The translations under genes were made by a program, and so were the position numbers. A DNA stretch of 64,000 bases. It comes from Lumnitzera littorea (Eukaryota; Streptophyta; Magnoliopsida; Myrtales; Combretaceae). The stretch is taken from contig JAMXBB010000001.1 of the NCBI GenBank assembly GCA_024138015.1, forward strand, positions 96,608,520-96,672,519, written 5' to 3'. A model generated the notes under the pieces. The model made no database searches, was not told the DNA's origin, and saw nothing but the letters and a program-made list of their open reading frames with translations. Shown here piece after piece: positions 35,848 to 47,850 of the stretch. Position 1 is the stretch's first letter, and the number at the start of each line of letters is the position of its first letter.

Positions 35848-36739
35848 TGGTGTGTTTAGGAGCTCAATCATCACTAGAACTTTCGAGGTCGAATTGAACT
35901 GAAATGGATCCTTTGAGATATCGAAGAAAATTAAAAGGAAACGGTCCATAATCAAACAAGAGTAGCTGACGTAAAGCTACTTGAAGGATTTGACTCGCCT
36001 ACGAACACAACATGACTTGACACCTCACTTAATATAACGCATAAGTTGATGTCAAGGTCCACCCGCTACTAATCTTAAGCTACTTGGCAACATTAGATAA
36101 GAATGTAAAGGGTGTGGACTTGGAGAGGATTATCTTACAAGAACAGAGTATTCGGTATTAAGATGTAAGTTATCTCCGGCTTACAACAGAAAAGGACTAT
36201 TTATAGTAAGTTCCTAAGACAGCATTATAAATAAAGAAATTACAAGAAAGTATTTACAAAAAGGGAATTCCTAATACATACGAAAAGGGTAAAAAGGACA
36301 ATAAACCGAAAATGGAAAAGTAATTAAATGTCAGACGAGGTGGACAGCTGGCACTACAACATTAGTCCCGTACGAATATTCTTTAAACACAGCAAGTAAG
36401 AAGGGTCAAAATGTTGCAGCACTAAAGGGGTCGGGACAAGAGAAATGGTGGTATGCCGAGAGAAACTACCCAACCATTTAAGTGAGTCTCTTGTCACTTG
36501 GCAATAGATTCTCGGCAACAGTTTGTTAGAGTACTCAGCAAAGTAAAGGTCGACATCATCACTACTAAGTGTATAGATCAACATATGACAATGTAGGGAG
36601 CTCAGAGAGTTCAACCACCTTTCTTCGATGTATAGTTTCTCGTCATCAGCAAGTTGCCAAGAGAGAATTCTTTGGGGAGAGGGATTTGAGGCCTAGGAGG
36701 CGAGCGCGAGTAATGGGACTGCTAACCAGCAGTACATCA
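35848..36739 (-). mobile_element. Solo LTR F3b (about 892 bp) inside the MULE
   Basis: Similar to F3a; ends TGGTGTGTTT and CAGTACATCA. MULE coding continues in the same strand on both sides, so it is an insertion, not one LTR of a pair with F3a. The TSD is unclear. Confidence 0.75.
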
Positions 36740-37815
36740 TACCATGTACCCCAATCGTGATGAGAAGCTTATGTTTAAACTTCCCGTATAACAGCATTTC
36801 ATCAATCACAATCACGAGCTTAAAAGAATGGAAATAGACTATTAGAAAATCTACTTATCTACCGAACTATTGGTTATGTGTTATAACTTAAGCAGAGTAT
36901 ATCATTAGACCTGTAATGGAGGATCGCTTCAACTTAAGGTTCGAAAGCCCATAACACTCTATCGAAAAACGCATGGCCTAGAATGCAGCTTTCTATCAAC
37001 TTCTACTCGACCATCGGACATTGGCCTCCTGCATGGCGTACAACAATTTAGGGAGCACTTCATAGGACTTCTCCCATTTCCCATAAACTTGTTCAATTGC
37101 CTTTCAGTTGGCTTCTTGAACTCTCTTAACATGTACAATGTATCCAAACTGCTTAGAGATTGTTGCTTGAAGATGTTTTATCTTAATACTCAGGGATTCT
37201 TATACCTCCATAATGAAACACTGTGATAAAGTGGTTAAGTCTAATTGTAGATGGTCCTGGCTAGCAGTAAGGTTAACACATGTGTATGGAACCCGAAACC
37301 AAGTAATCACAAAATACCTAGCTTACTTTTTATGGCATGACTAAAGCCTCCATCTACAACCCTTATTGCTATCAGCGCATTTAATGGATCACAGTTCCTT
37401 CTCTAACTTTACTATAACATAGTCATAATGGTTCATTGTATGGTAAATTTTCATCCCATGTTACAAATGCTCATTTTTGGGATCCCCATACAGACCTTGA
37501 ATTCATCGCTAAAGCTCCAATCATTCATGCTACTTTAGGACAAATCATAGCTACTATCCACATTGGAAGCATAGAAAGGCACGAGTTTCAAATTTCTAAC
37601 TACATCCAAATGTGTCAAGAATTCACTCCACTAGTTATTCTTTGTCTCGAATTCATGTGGCTCATCTAAGGTTTGAAGCCAATCTTTGTTTGGCCCCTTA
37701 CCATCATTAAATTCCATATCATTAAAATCCTTAAACACTTCCTCGCATGCTATGTTGTTTTCAATATCCGTCTCCCCATTAACTTCATTTATAAGATCAA
37801 TATCATGTTCAAGGT
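36740..37815 (-). pseudogene. MULE transposase N-terminal part: acidic linker, MuDR and MULE domains
   Basis: On the - strand: an acidic linker (37,815-37,631), a MuDR-type DNA-binding block around CADSNKGCRWRL (37,400-37,340, usual C-x-GC-WR-RA), TCVNLTASQDHLQLDL (37,290-37,240), then IKHLQATISKQFGYIVHVKR and KAIEQVYGKWEKSYEVLPKL (37,190-37,060), VLWAFEP (about 36,950) and VIDEMLLYGKFKHKLLI near 36,790, matching the D-GTHLYGKYKGKLLIA block of the MULE domain with the Asp-containing motif degraded. Several stops. Confidence 0.8.
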
Positions 37816-38847
37816 TGATAAGGATCAATTTAGAGTAGCAAGATGATAAGGATCAATCCAGAACAGCAGTGGGTCAGATGAACGGAAATGGGTAGGTATT
37901 TGGGATTCCAAAAGAAAAATGGATACGAAGAATAGGAATGTTTTTTATAGTGAATGTGAATGAATATAACTCACCAAGACACAAATGTAATCAGGGGTTT
38001 GAGCTCAAAATAGAGTTTGATACAACTCACGAACATTAAATTTCGCTCAGGATTCAAATGAGACTTAGATATAACTTACTAACCAGTTTAAATGAAGTGG
38101 TTCACTATAATGCTAACAATAAGATTGATAAGAACACGGGAGAGATTAAAAAAAGTAATCGAAACTCAATAATCCGGCAAACGCAAACTCTACTAGCTCA
38201 AGTAAAGCCTTGCTTGAAAGAGGAAAGTTTCACTCTTCTGTATGTAGGGGAATATCTTTACTATCTATATATATATCTGTCTCCTTGTATAGTACAAATG
38301 TTACTATTTATTGTAAGTCCTAAACCCTAGTGGCAAAACTATAAATAATGTACAAGACCTTAAACCTTAAAGAATTGGATCCATAAATAAAATAAGGGAA
38401 AACATATATAAGAATATAAAACTGTACGTTTTACAAAAATCGGTATGCAGTCACTCGATATGTTCTGGGAGTAGTAGTATCCAAACTAGAGGGGATTAGC
38501 AATTTGATGTACGGGTTCGAGGAGAAGTCCTTAAACTCTCACGTGACTTGGCTGAGACACCAGAGAGGTCAGCCTACAATTGCCGAATTCTAGATTCAGT
38601 CGACACGAGTCTCTCGATGCTGTACCAAGTGGTTCTTTGATCTCGTGTCTTCAGCTTCGTGGTATCTCGGCAGCTTGGTTGACGACAGACTTAGTGCCGA
38701 GTGTCTCCTTTTTCTTCCCCTTGGTCTTTTATAATCATCTCGGCTTCAGCAAGCATTGATAGGCCTCGGCTTCAGCAAGCATTGATAGGCCTCGACTTCG
38801 GACAGGTTTGTCTTGGCTTGGATATGATCGGAGGCTAATTCCCATCA
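37816..38847 (-). mobile_element. E-type solo LTR (about 1.03 kb) inside the MULE
   Basis: Similar to the element E LTRs; ends TGATAAGGATCA and CCCATCA. The first 28 bp are tandemly duplicated (TGATAAGGATCAAT at 37,816 and 37,844). Flanks AAGGT (37,811-37,815) and GGGGT (38,848-38,852) may be a decayed TSD. The repeat CTCGGCTTCAGCAAGCATTG occurs twice in its right end (38,740-38,785). Confidence 0.75.
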
Positions 38848-39290
38848 GGGGTAACCTTCGTTCCTACATACTTCTTAGGTAGTTAAGATAGGATAGATTC
38901 ATGCACTAGAGTTTTAACTTGGCCTTCAATAATATTCTCCTATAACACATTGAACTTAGAAGCAATAGGCAAATTAACTTCATGAATTTCAATATATATC
39001 ACAGTAGAACTACTAACCCTACCACATCCTTAGCATAACGATAGCATTTGTTGAACATCATAATCATCATTCATTGCTACAATACAAAAATAATCCCTAT
39101 TAGCTCCAACAATAGGACACTAGTAGATTAATTCAACCCTATAAGTCATTAAATCAACCTAAATACGACTACAAATGATGCCAACCAACTATACATAACT
39201 TGCTTGTTCAAAACCCCAACTACCATTGTCGATCGTCTATCATAACAAACCCCATTCTCCCCTTCCATAATGTTGCCATTTGTATAGCAA
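38848..39290 (-). pseudogene. MULE transposase N-terminus
   Basis: The - strand shows VICYTNGNIMEGENGVCYD, LMTYRVELIY, VGANRDYFCIVAMNDDYDV with QQML, and VIYIEIHEVNLPI. This is the usual N-terminal part of plant MuDRA-like proteins (gG...g..Y..g......, then the DD(D)V..ML box). It is disrupted by stops. Confidence 0.6.
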
Positions 39291-39992
39291 ATCACCTATA
39301 CATCACCCATTTTCTAACCTGTCTACGTTCAGCAAGTGCTAATTATACATTTCAATTATACTATAATTATATAATTTTTTCCCCTTTTCCCTGATTATAT
39401 ACATTCTATTCTATATACTATATTTTCTTTTTCTTTTCCTAATTATAAATTACTAGTCAAAAAAATACCAAATAATGTTATACACTCACGAAATCAAACA
39501 TTTAATCACTAATAACACACAATTTATTATAACAAAAGTTAGTTTGAAGAGAGAATTACCTTCACGCATGCTAAAGAGAGAAAGGGGCCGAAAACCTGTA
39601 AAGTTTCTAAAAAATGACAAAATATAACTATAGTAAGTGCTTGGGGGTGATGGAAAAACTATTTTCACCCTTACATTGAAGAAAAACACCTTGAAAATGG
39701 AGGAAATGTAGAGAGCACAAGAGTTAGGTTTATTCTAGAGAGAGAGAGTGCAGTTTAGAAATGGAGAAGAAGAAGGTGGCTAGTGTTGTTTTAGTCCCGA
39801 ACAGAATCAGCATTTGGAAAGCCAATTTTACTAAGTAAGTAAAATCCTCTTTCTAAAAGCTGATTTTATTGTTTTGTATAAAAATTGGCTAGTGGAAGGT
39901 CAATTCTATTAGTATTTCTTTAAATTCAATTTTTGAAAAGCAAAATTTAATAGAGCACAAATTCAGCTTTTCAAAAGATAAGTATAGGTGCT
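39291..39992. other. Unassigned flank between the MULE and the giant LTR element
   Basis: No coding sequence. From 39,780 to 39,980 it has repeated partially palindromic AAAGCTGATTTTAT / CAATTTTTGAAAAG segments. A similar inverted arrangement is seen at about 56,985-57,130. Confidence 0.3.
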
Positions 39993-40344
39993 TGTAGACA
40001 CTTCATTTTTGTCCTTCTATAGTTTTGAAAAAAAATTAGAATAAGAAAAAGGGTCCTAATTTAGAAAAAGATAGAAAATTTAGAAAAATAAATAAATAAT
40101 TTATAAAAATCATTAAAAAATAGAAAATTTAGAAAAAGAACAAAAAACTAGAAAATAATGAAAAATATAAAAAATTGAAAAATAAATAAAAATAAAAAGG
40201 TAGAATTTTTAAGTAAAATATTTTTTTTTTATTTTTTAGGAAATAATCTTTAAAGTTGTAAATAATTTAATTAAGTAGCATTTTATTTTGTCAAATCTTC
40301 AGGTTATTTTAGAGGTTAAATGTATTTTAGTTGCATAAGTTAAT

Positions 40345-40430
40345 AGGGCATGGGCCAATAGCCCAACTGATTAAGCACTTGGTCTTGGCATTGCATGAGA
40401 TGGAAGGTCTTAGGTTCAAATCTTACAACA
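40345..40430 (+). other. tRNA-like sequence with Pol III box A and box B in the 5' LTR
   Basis: TAGCCCAACTGATTAAGCAC (40,359-40,378) resembles box A and AGGTTCAAATCTT (40,412-40,424) resembles box B (GGTTCRANNC). The spacing fits a tRNA-derived promoter such as a SINE head. The cloverleaf is not complete, so it is not a functional tRNA gene. It is present in both LTRs. Confidence 0.5.
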
Positions 40431-41509
40431 GGCACATTGTGCTTTTTTCATTTTTCACAAAGCACAAATGACAGTCGTTGAATTGTCATTGGGTTACATG
40501 TCTATTGTAGACACGTAGTGTTACCTGGTTTGACTATATACTAACGTGGCACCACATCAACTTTTTTTGCCACATATTAGGCCACATGTCTCGCTAAGAC
40601 ACATGGCTCAATGCTATTGGTCTGTATAGTTGACGTAGCGCCACGTTAGCATCCCTTTTTCCTTCCTCTTTGTTTTCCTTTCCTGAGCTTTATCAGCTTA
40701 TTCCCAGCTCAGTCTCTCTTATTTGTGACCTTTTTTAACTCGTTTTTCTTTACGATTTCACCGAATTAATGGTGAAATCATGAAGAACAGTTAGAGTACT
40801 TCAAATTAAACCCAAACACTTGTCTAAATTCAATCATTTATTGGGTCAAATTGGTGCTTGAAAATAGAAAAAAATCGTTTTTATCTAAGTATGAATTTCA
40901 TGATTCAAGCTCCATCTTTGACTATCTGAGCTTCTAAGTATGTTTATGTGACAATGAAGATTAGGGAGTGCATTTTGATCACTCATTTCACTTGAATTAT
41001 GAAGAATCAGGTTCGATTTGGAATTAAAATTCATCAAACCCATTAATTGGAAATGGTAAATTTAATCAATTCTTTTGACTTCCTAATCTTAATTTGTGTC
41101 GCATTAGAGTAAAAGGGGACTTGGGGAACTCGTTTGAGCATCAAGCTTGATCTAAAACACTCCTTCAAGCTTCAAACCGAAGTTGTCTCCCTCTATAAAC
41201 CCCCTTTACAACTCTCTCTCTCTCTCTCTAAGATTATGGTTTCCTCAGTGATTTTCAAGCCAAACTACTGCTATTACTAGTATCCTTGACTCAAGACCAT
41301 TCTAAAGACACCACCCATGAAGCTTGCCACGCCTCCTAGCTCCTCTATTCCAACTACCATCATAAGAACCCTAGCCACCCGCGACCTCCTCTTCGAGCCA
41401 CCATCTTATGGTGGTTCTAATATCAAAGAACTACTACAACTGAAGTCACAGTCTAAAACTCCAACCCCAACTCCTATTCAAGTGCCAATAGCCACCATAC
41501 AACTTACAC

Positions 41510-44500
41510 TGTCACAACCTAGAGGGAGGTCGAGTTATGACAGTACCACCATGTAATACGTCAAGATCCGAGATAAAGCACCATTCGAGATAAAGCACCA
41601 TCCTTGATTAAGGGCCTTCAGCGTACTACACAAGGCATTCACAACTACGACCATCTCCCAATAACTAGCATTAAGTAATAATAGAACCTATAAATTAAAG
41701 TTAAGCTATCCAAATGATTACTAACATAACATAAATAAGCGAGAATATCAGGTTTCCCTTATATTAGTCATAAAGTACCAAGATAAATCACCATAAGTAA
41801 TCTATGCTACTCAATAAACTAAAGATACTTAATAATAGGAAATTAAAGAGAGTTCATATATATATAAACAAATTATTCACTCGAGCTCTCATCTTCTTCA
41901 CATCCCAATCCTAAGCTGGTGCTACTGACCTTGGGCATCTCGCGGCCCGGCTCCAATCACAAATCCTGTTGCAACAATAAACTATAAGGGGGTAAGCTCG
42001 ACTGCTTATTGAGTAACTTAACTACTCTACAACAAGCAATACCAGGCAAGTTATTAAACAAGCGTATGAATGCCTGGTTAAACATATGCAATGAAACAGT
42101 ATATACAGTCTACCAATAACTGTATACAGTACGATTTTAATGCCCATTATTGCCCAGGCTAGGAAGTATTTCAGTACGTTAGGATCCAGGTATCCATGTC
42201 CAATTTAAAGTCTCTTATCATCAATATCACCCTCAGTAGTAGACATGATACGACCTCAAGTAGAAGGCAGCACTCCTCGAAGCCAAGTGGTTCCCAAAGG
42301 TCGAGGCAAGAACATGTCGCACGAAGCACGTTGTACAATAATAACTTTCAATACACAAAATACAATATAGATCCTCTAGGCATGATCCCCCGTTCTACTG
42401 CGTGATGCTAACGCTCATATTATCATGTTATAAGATGCAATGCACGTCCGGTTTAATTAGGGGTCAAGTATTTATTAGTCTAGTTTATAAGTGACCAATC
42501 AATATATATATACAGACACTCCAAGATCCTAAGTTCTAATGTAGTAAGCATAAAATATTCATATCAACTTAAGGTATTTTTTGCAAATAAGGTCAATCAT
42601 ATCAAATACATGTAATTTCTCGTTTGCCCAAACATGCAACAAATTCACTTACTTGACATAATTAGATGGTTCGCTAGCTACAAGTACAAACAAGCAAAGT
42701 AGGGGCAGTGTACTCACTCGGCTATGATACTCAGCAATCCTAGTAATCATCTACTGTGTTCAAGTCAAACTCCTCATCCCTTGAAGAAGATAATTAAGTT
42801 TTATGAGTATTCTATTGGTAGAAATTAACTAAGCTTACCCTTTACTATGCCGAAGTTAATTGTTTCCGTAATTTAGGCATATCTTCTTTGTTTTAAATCC
42901 ATTTTCGGTGATCTTATAGTTTTTTTCATCATTTTCGAATGTTCTTTCATTTGGTGAAGTTATTTTTAAGTTTCTAAATTAGTAAGTTTTCAATTTGAGC
43001 CCTACAAGGTTGTAAGCATAAGTGATGAGTTGGGTCACTTTAGGATTTTGGCCTAATTTTGGGCCTTAGGCTTAGTTTTTTACTTTGGGCTTTATGTCTA
43101 ATAATTTTGGGCTTCTTTTAAGTATTTTAAATGGGCTTTTTCTACCCAACACTTTAAAATTTTAAAGTAAGCCTTGGCGATGCTCTTATAGGTCTAAATG
43201 GGCCTTTTTACTAAGTTTAGAGCCCTAAATTACTAAGGGGCCTATGGTGAGTGTCTTGGATGGGCCTTTGGGTATTGTAGGCCACCTAAATAACTCTTCC
43301 TAAGCCTTTTAGCTTAGGGTTCGGATCTATTCATCTAGTTACATGGGCTCCTAAATTGATTCTTTTGAGCTTTTTATGTCTAATTCACTATATAGAGCCT
43401 TGGGCTCAAACCCACTTGTCTTTTTAGACTTAAGTCTAACATTGAACTTAAGTTTAGCCCATTTTTAATATGGTTATAGATCTGTCCATTATGGTTCTTG
43501 AGGTTATTAACACCATTCTTAAGCCTATAATCACTAACTAAGCTAGTTTAGGGCATTAACCATACTTTAGCCCACTTAACTTGATTAATTAAGTCCTGAA
43601 CCATACTTAACACTAAATAAACATGTTATTAAGCTACTAAACAAAAAGTTCAAGATCTGATAGTTCAATGAAAGTGGTGGCCAAGAGTGGTTTCTAGGGT
43701 CAAACTTTCCATTTTCATGCCACACTTAATTTTTATGGTGTTTTGGCTTAAGTAATCTATGTTTCTACTAATCTAAAACCATAATCATTTCATAAAAGTG
43801 TGTGGAAGTGTGATGAGGGGACAAATATGGGGTGGCATGCATGGACAACAAGAGTCTCATCAACCTGCTTGAAGATTTTCTACTAACAATTACACTACTT
43901 TACATAACTTAGCCTATTTGTATTATAACTTCTACTAAAGATGGTTTTTCTTCTACTTACCTTTGTGGACCTTCTTAAAATACCTTAGAACTTCTATGGA
44001 GTTACTGTAAAATAAGTTTTAAGAAAGAAAACATTAGTATCTATCATTATTTTGCAAGAAATCTAAGGAAAAACCTAACCTAAGTTCTTTTTGAAGCAAA
44101 GTGTAAAAGGCCTCCCTTTGTGGTTGTGTGTCGTGAGCCTTGGTGTATGTAAGGGCGTGTGAGTGTATCGGTAAACAAGGGGAATGTGTGTATGAGGCAT
44201 GGGACTTAATTTGGAGTGATTCGGAGTGGTGGGGGTGAAGTTATGAGGGTTGGCGCTAAGTTAGTCAATGGTGGCCGAAAAGAGGAAGAAGAAGGAGTTT
44301 AGGGCTTGATCTTTGAGAGGAAGCTTAAGAGAGTTTTTTGGTGTGTTCTAGGGTTTAAGAAAACAAAAATGAAGGTGGGAAATAAGGATGGTAGGTCGTG
44401 GAAATGAGAAAGGATGAGGGGGACAAGCTTTGATTGTTTGAGAAATCAAGGATAAGATACAAAAATGAGGACCATGTACCTTATGTGCTTTTTGCCAATT

Positions 44501-45126
44501 TGGGCAAGATCTTGTCCCCTTAGGGTACAAGGGGATAAGAATTTGTCTTTTGGTCATTAATCATGTTTGACTTGTAGCTAATCAAGATATAACGAGGTTG
44601 GTTAAGGATTAGGGTTTAATTAGGGCAATTGGTGGTGATTAGGCTAATTAGTTGCAATTATGATGTGTTTAGGGTTTGGTTAGACTTTAACACTATAATT
44701 TAGCTATTCTAAATGTCCTACACATGTACTTAGGGTTCCCTTAAGGTTTGGTGCTTGTTTATAGTAATTTGATCCACGTACAAACTCGAAAGTTAGGGTT
44801 TAAATCACTTAGTACTACCGATCACTTGTATTGATTGATTCAACCTTACTATTAGTGTATAATGGTGATAACAAGGTTTTTTATCACTGATTTAGGGTTA
44901 AATAATCATTTTAGGGTTTCACTATCGTTCTAAGGTTTTTCAAGTATTAAGGTACGTGCTTGTTTAGTTAGGTTCTTAGGACTTACTTTAATTAGGGTTT
45001 TGGTCGAATACTTAAGGTTTAATTCTTTTACTTAAGTATTATTATCATGTTTAGGGTAGTTCTAAGAACTATCCAAGGACTCCTTTACCTGATTCTGCTT
45101 TTGGGTTACTGAAATCTCATAGAATT
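41510..45126 (+). mobile_element. Solo LTR-B (about 3.6 kb), LTR-A family, inside the 5' LTR of the giant element
   Basis: The 3' LTR of the same element is continuous at this place (about 55,565), so this is a later insertion. Ends: TGTCACAACC on the left; TACAC (41,505-41,509) and TACAC (45,127-45,131) are the likely TSD, leaving the right end within one to four bases. The first kilobase is similar to the inverted right end of LTR-A. The middle (43,000-44,400) is similar to the inverted 61,600-63,000 region (LTR-W). No coding domains. Confidence 0.75.
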
Positions 45127-46298
45127 TACACATACCACACCACCGCTGCCCGGCCTCCAAACTTCAACCACCATCAAATGCCCTCCTTGCAACACCGCAC
45201 TCATAAAAAAAAACCCACATCCAATAGAAATCACATTCCCCATTAATTTAGTGCTCAGATCCACCTCTACAACGTCAAGAGCTACTGAGAACCGCCTCCC
45301 AACCTTGCATGTGCAACGTATGTATTTCAATCAGACAACTCGAGTTCAATCCGAAAACTAAGTCCAAAACCGATCGCTAAACCCAACCCACACCTTACTT
45401 AATTCTGGTCAAGCCTCACTCCATCGTTGGTTTTCACTTTTTCTTATTGTACTCTATTTTGTTTTTTTCTCTCTTTTTCTTTCTTTTGTAATAAAAACTT
45501 GTGATAGAAAAAAAAAAAAGAAAAGAAAAAGAAGAAGACAAAAAGAAAAAAGGGGGGAAAAAGCTTAGTTCTATACTTTGGTCAAAAAATAATAAAAACA
45601 AATAAAATAATAATAATAAAGCTGAAAAAAGTTTTATCACTTAGAAAAATCCATTTTCCAAATAAATAAAAATAAATCAATCATTTTCAAAATTAGGACA
45701 TTTTACAATTTTCCAAAAATAAAAATACCAATTTAAGACCCTTCTCTAGAATTTTTCCAAATAGATAAAATAGCTAAAAGACGTAAACTCGACCAATTTT
45801 TCAAAATTAAAATGAATTCATTCATTAAAGCTTTAACGAATAAATTAAGGTACATAGACATCTATAAGGCGTTTTGAAATAGGGAAATCTTTTTATTTTC
45901 CTTTTTATAAAAATTTTGATTTTTTTATTTTTTATGCAAATATAATTAGTTTGTTTTGAATGTATAATTAGCTAAATGGGTATTTTAAAGATAAAATTAA
46001 ATTGGAAAATTGAAAGTGGTACCCGTAAAAAATTTAATAAGGTAGCCCCCGAATCCAAAATCTTTAGTTTCAAAACCTTTCAAAAAACTGGTTTTATTGA
46101 AAGATCGGTAGCTTTGGTGATAACTTGACTCTTTTTCCTGATTTCGGTTGAGTGGTGACTCTGAAACAGTTTTCAAAATAAAAAGAAAAACCAAGTTTTT
46201 CTTCACTTTTAGTCGAGGGTTAGTATTAAATAAATTAAGGTTTAATAGTAATTGAATTAAAGAAAATAATAAAAATAGGGAAAAATCTAGACTTAACA

Positions 46299-46318
46299 AC
46301 TTAGCGACTCCATTAGGG
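46299..46318 (+). other. Primer-binding-site-like motif of the giant element
   Basis: ACTTAGCGACTCCATTAGGG directly follows the LTR end. Ogre/Tat elements have PBS of the form TGGCGACTCC...GGG, reported as tRNA-Arg type; here it is partly mutated. This is the main clue to lineage. Confidence 0.55.
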
Positions 46319-46721
46319 ACAATGAGAAAGTTAGCCACTTAAAAACTTTCTGAAATTAAATTTACCTTTCAAAATACCCATATCATTTATTTATTTATTT
46401 ATTATTATGATTCATTTCATGTTAATATACTTTATTTTAATTATTGTATTCATTTTGCATGCATCATACATGGAATATTAAGGGAATAATTACATCAAGA
46501 ATATAGGATAGATATGGTTAGACTTAAGCCATCTTAGGACCCTATAAAGGGGGTTATTGTGTAAGCTTCAGGTACTATAGGGTAACCACCTTTCAAGACT
46601 AATCAAGTCACCCCACTTAAGCTTCGATGTGACCAAGGAACCGTTTCTTCAAAAACATATGAGCTCATAGAATTTAAGGACCTTTAGAACCTACCAAAAT
46701 CACATACGATTAAACCATAAG

Positions 46722-46855
46722 TTAATACACTACTCCTAGAAGTTGCAACCCTACTAATGTTTAAGTGTCTTAAAAATGTGGTCAATTTTTGTACCTATTC
46801 TTTTATAAACACCAAATCAAATAGTAGGGTTGCAACTTAAGGAATAATGTATTGA
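46722..46855. repeat. Inverted repeat, stem about 33 bp
   Basis: TTAATACACTACTCCTAGAA then GTTGCAACCCTACT (46,722-46,754) is complemented by AGTAGGGTTGCAACTT then AAGGAATAATGTATTGA (46,823-46,855), imperfect in the outer half; the loop is about 68 bp. It lies in the leader region of the giant element. Confidence 0.75.
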
Positions 46856-47559
46856 CCGAAACAGTTTTAGCATCTGCATGCTTCTACATGCATTCTTCTA
46901 TTTCATTGATAAACGATTCTTGTCTATGACATGTTTAGGCCTAAAGATAATGGCAGGTAACTAAGTATACAATTAAAGAAACGATAGGTTATAGGACCTC
47001 CCTCAGATTCACGAGCAGTTGTTATAAGCTGAGATTACTTATCTGAAAGAAAAGCTCGAATGTTCTGGAGCTCATAACCGAGCCTTAAGAGCCCTTCTTT
47101 AACAAATCATTGGAGAAGCCCATAAAATGCTAAAAGACCTTAACGCTTGTTTATGAAACTTAGTTTAGGGTTTTTCTAGTTTATAACTAAGGGGGCTAGA
47201 ATAAATGTCAAGTTTCATTAAATAAAAAATCAAAAATAAATGTTAGACCCTCTTCCTTTGTTTTCTATACTGTAATTTTCCAAAATAGTAAAAGTTCCCT
47301 TTAGTTTACTGTTCTTCATTCTTTGGTATTCCCCTTTTGTAAATAATCTTTCAATAGTATTCACTTAGGGAAATCTAAATAAATTCCATAAACTTGTAAA
47401 TAAAACCCCAAAATCACTATCCTTATTTGTAATTAGATTTCTTGATTTCTGTAAAATAAAGCCCTATCTTTCTCTCTCACAACAAAAAGAGGCAAAAAAA
47501 AAGGAAAAAAAAAATGAAAAAAAAAAAGAAAAGAAAAGTTGCTGACTGTTGATACTAAC

Positions 47560-47850
47560 AAACCAAAGCCTTTAGCAGCCAACCTAAACATGACCCTTAG
47601 CCTATTTAAGTAGCTAACTTAAACATAACCCTTAGCCCGTTAAAGCAACCAACCTAAACATAAACCCTTGGCCTATAAAGCAACTAACCCAAAACAAGAA
47701 CCTTTGGCCCATTAAAGTAGCCAACTCAACCTTTAGCCCATTAACCTAGCTAACCCAAACACAAACTACAATCCATCAAGGCAACTGAATCAAACACAAA
47801 CCCCAACCCATTAAGATAGCCAAACCAATCTCAAACTTAGATCAAATGAT
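47560..47850. repeat. Tandem repeat of about 44 bp, roughly seven units
   Basis: Variants of AGCCAACCTAAACATAACCC then TTAGCCC-TTAA recur: AAACATGACCCTTAGCC, AAACATAACCCTTAGCC, AAACATAAACCCTTGGCC and so on. Units are diverged. Confidence 0.7.

Larger units (their letters stand above)
35145..39290 (-). mobile_element. Decayed Mutator-like element (MULE) with two nested solo LTRs
   Basis: A MULE transposase can be followed on the - strand from about 39,290 to 35,500. It is interrupted by an E-type solo LTR (37,816-38,847) and F3b (35,848-36,739), and its C-terminal part (35,145-35,490) lies inverted on the + strand. Terminal inverted repeats were not found. Confidence 0.7.
39993..46298 (+). 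repeat. 5' LTR of the giant element, interrupted by LTR-B
   Basis: Matches the 3' LTR in the same order: TGTAGACACTTCATTTTTG start, A-rich zone, tRNA-like zone (about 40,345-40,430), TC-repeat (41,214-41,231), then after LTR-B (41,510-45,126) the zone ACACCACCGCTGCC to GACTTAACA. A short open frame at 41,317-41,556 is not conserved in the 3' LTR. Confidence 0.8.

Noticed and set aside
32373..36739. F3a and F3b as the two LTRs of one element
   Set aside because: MULE coding continues on the same strand on both sides of F3b, and there is no gag-pol, PBS or common TSD; two solo LTRs fit better.
40345..40430. Functional tRNA gene
   Set aside because: Box A and B are present but the acceptor and anticodon arms do not pair into a cloverleaf by eye.
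41317..41556. Open frame of 79 codons in the 5' LTR of the giant element
   Set aside because: The homologous place in the 3' LTR has lost the frame and the composition is simple; no family recognised.
45434..45640. Lysine/phenylalanine-rich frames in A/T-rich LTR sequence (also 55,856-56,077)
   Set aside because: Low-complexity translation of homopolymer-like DNA in both LTR copies.
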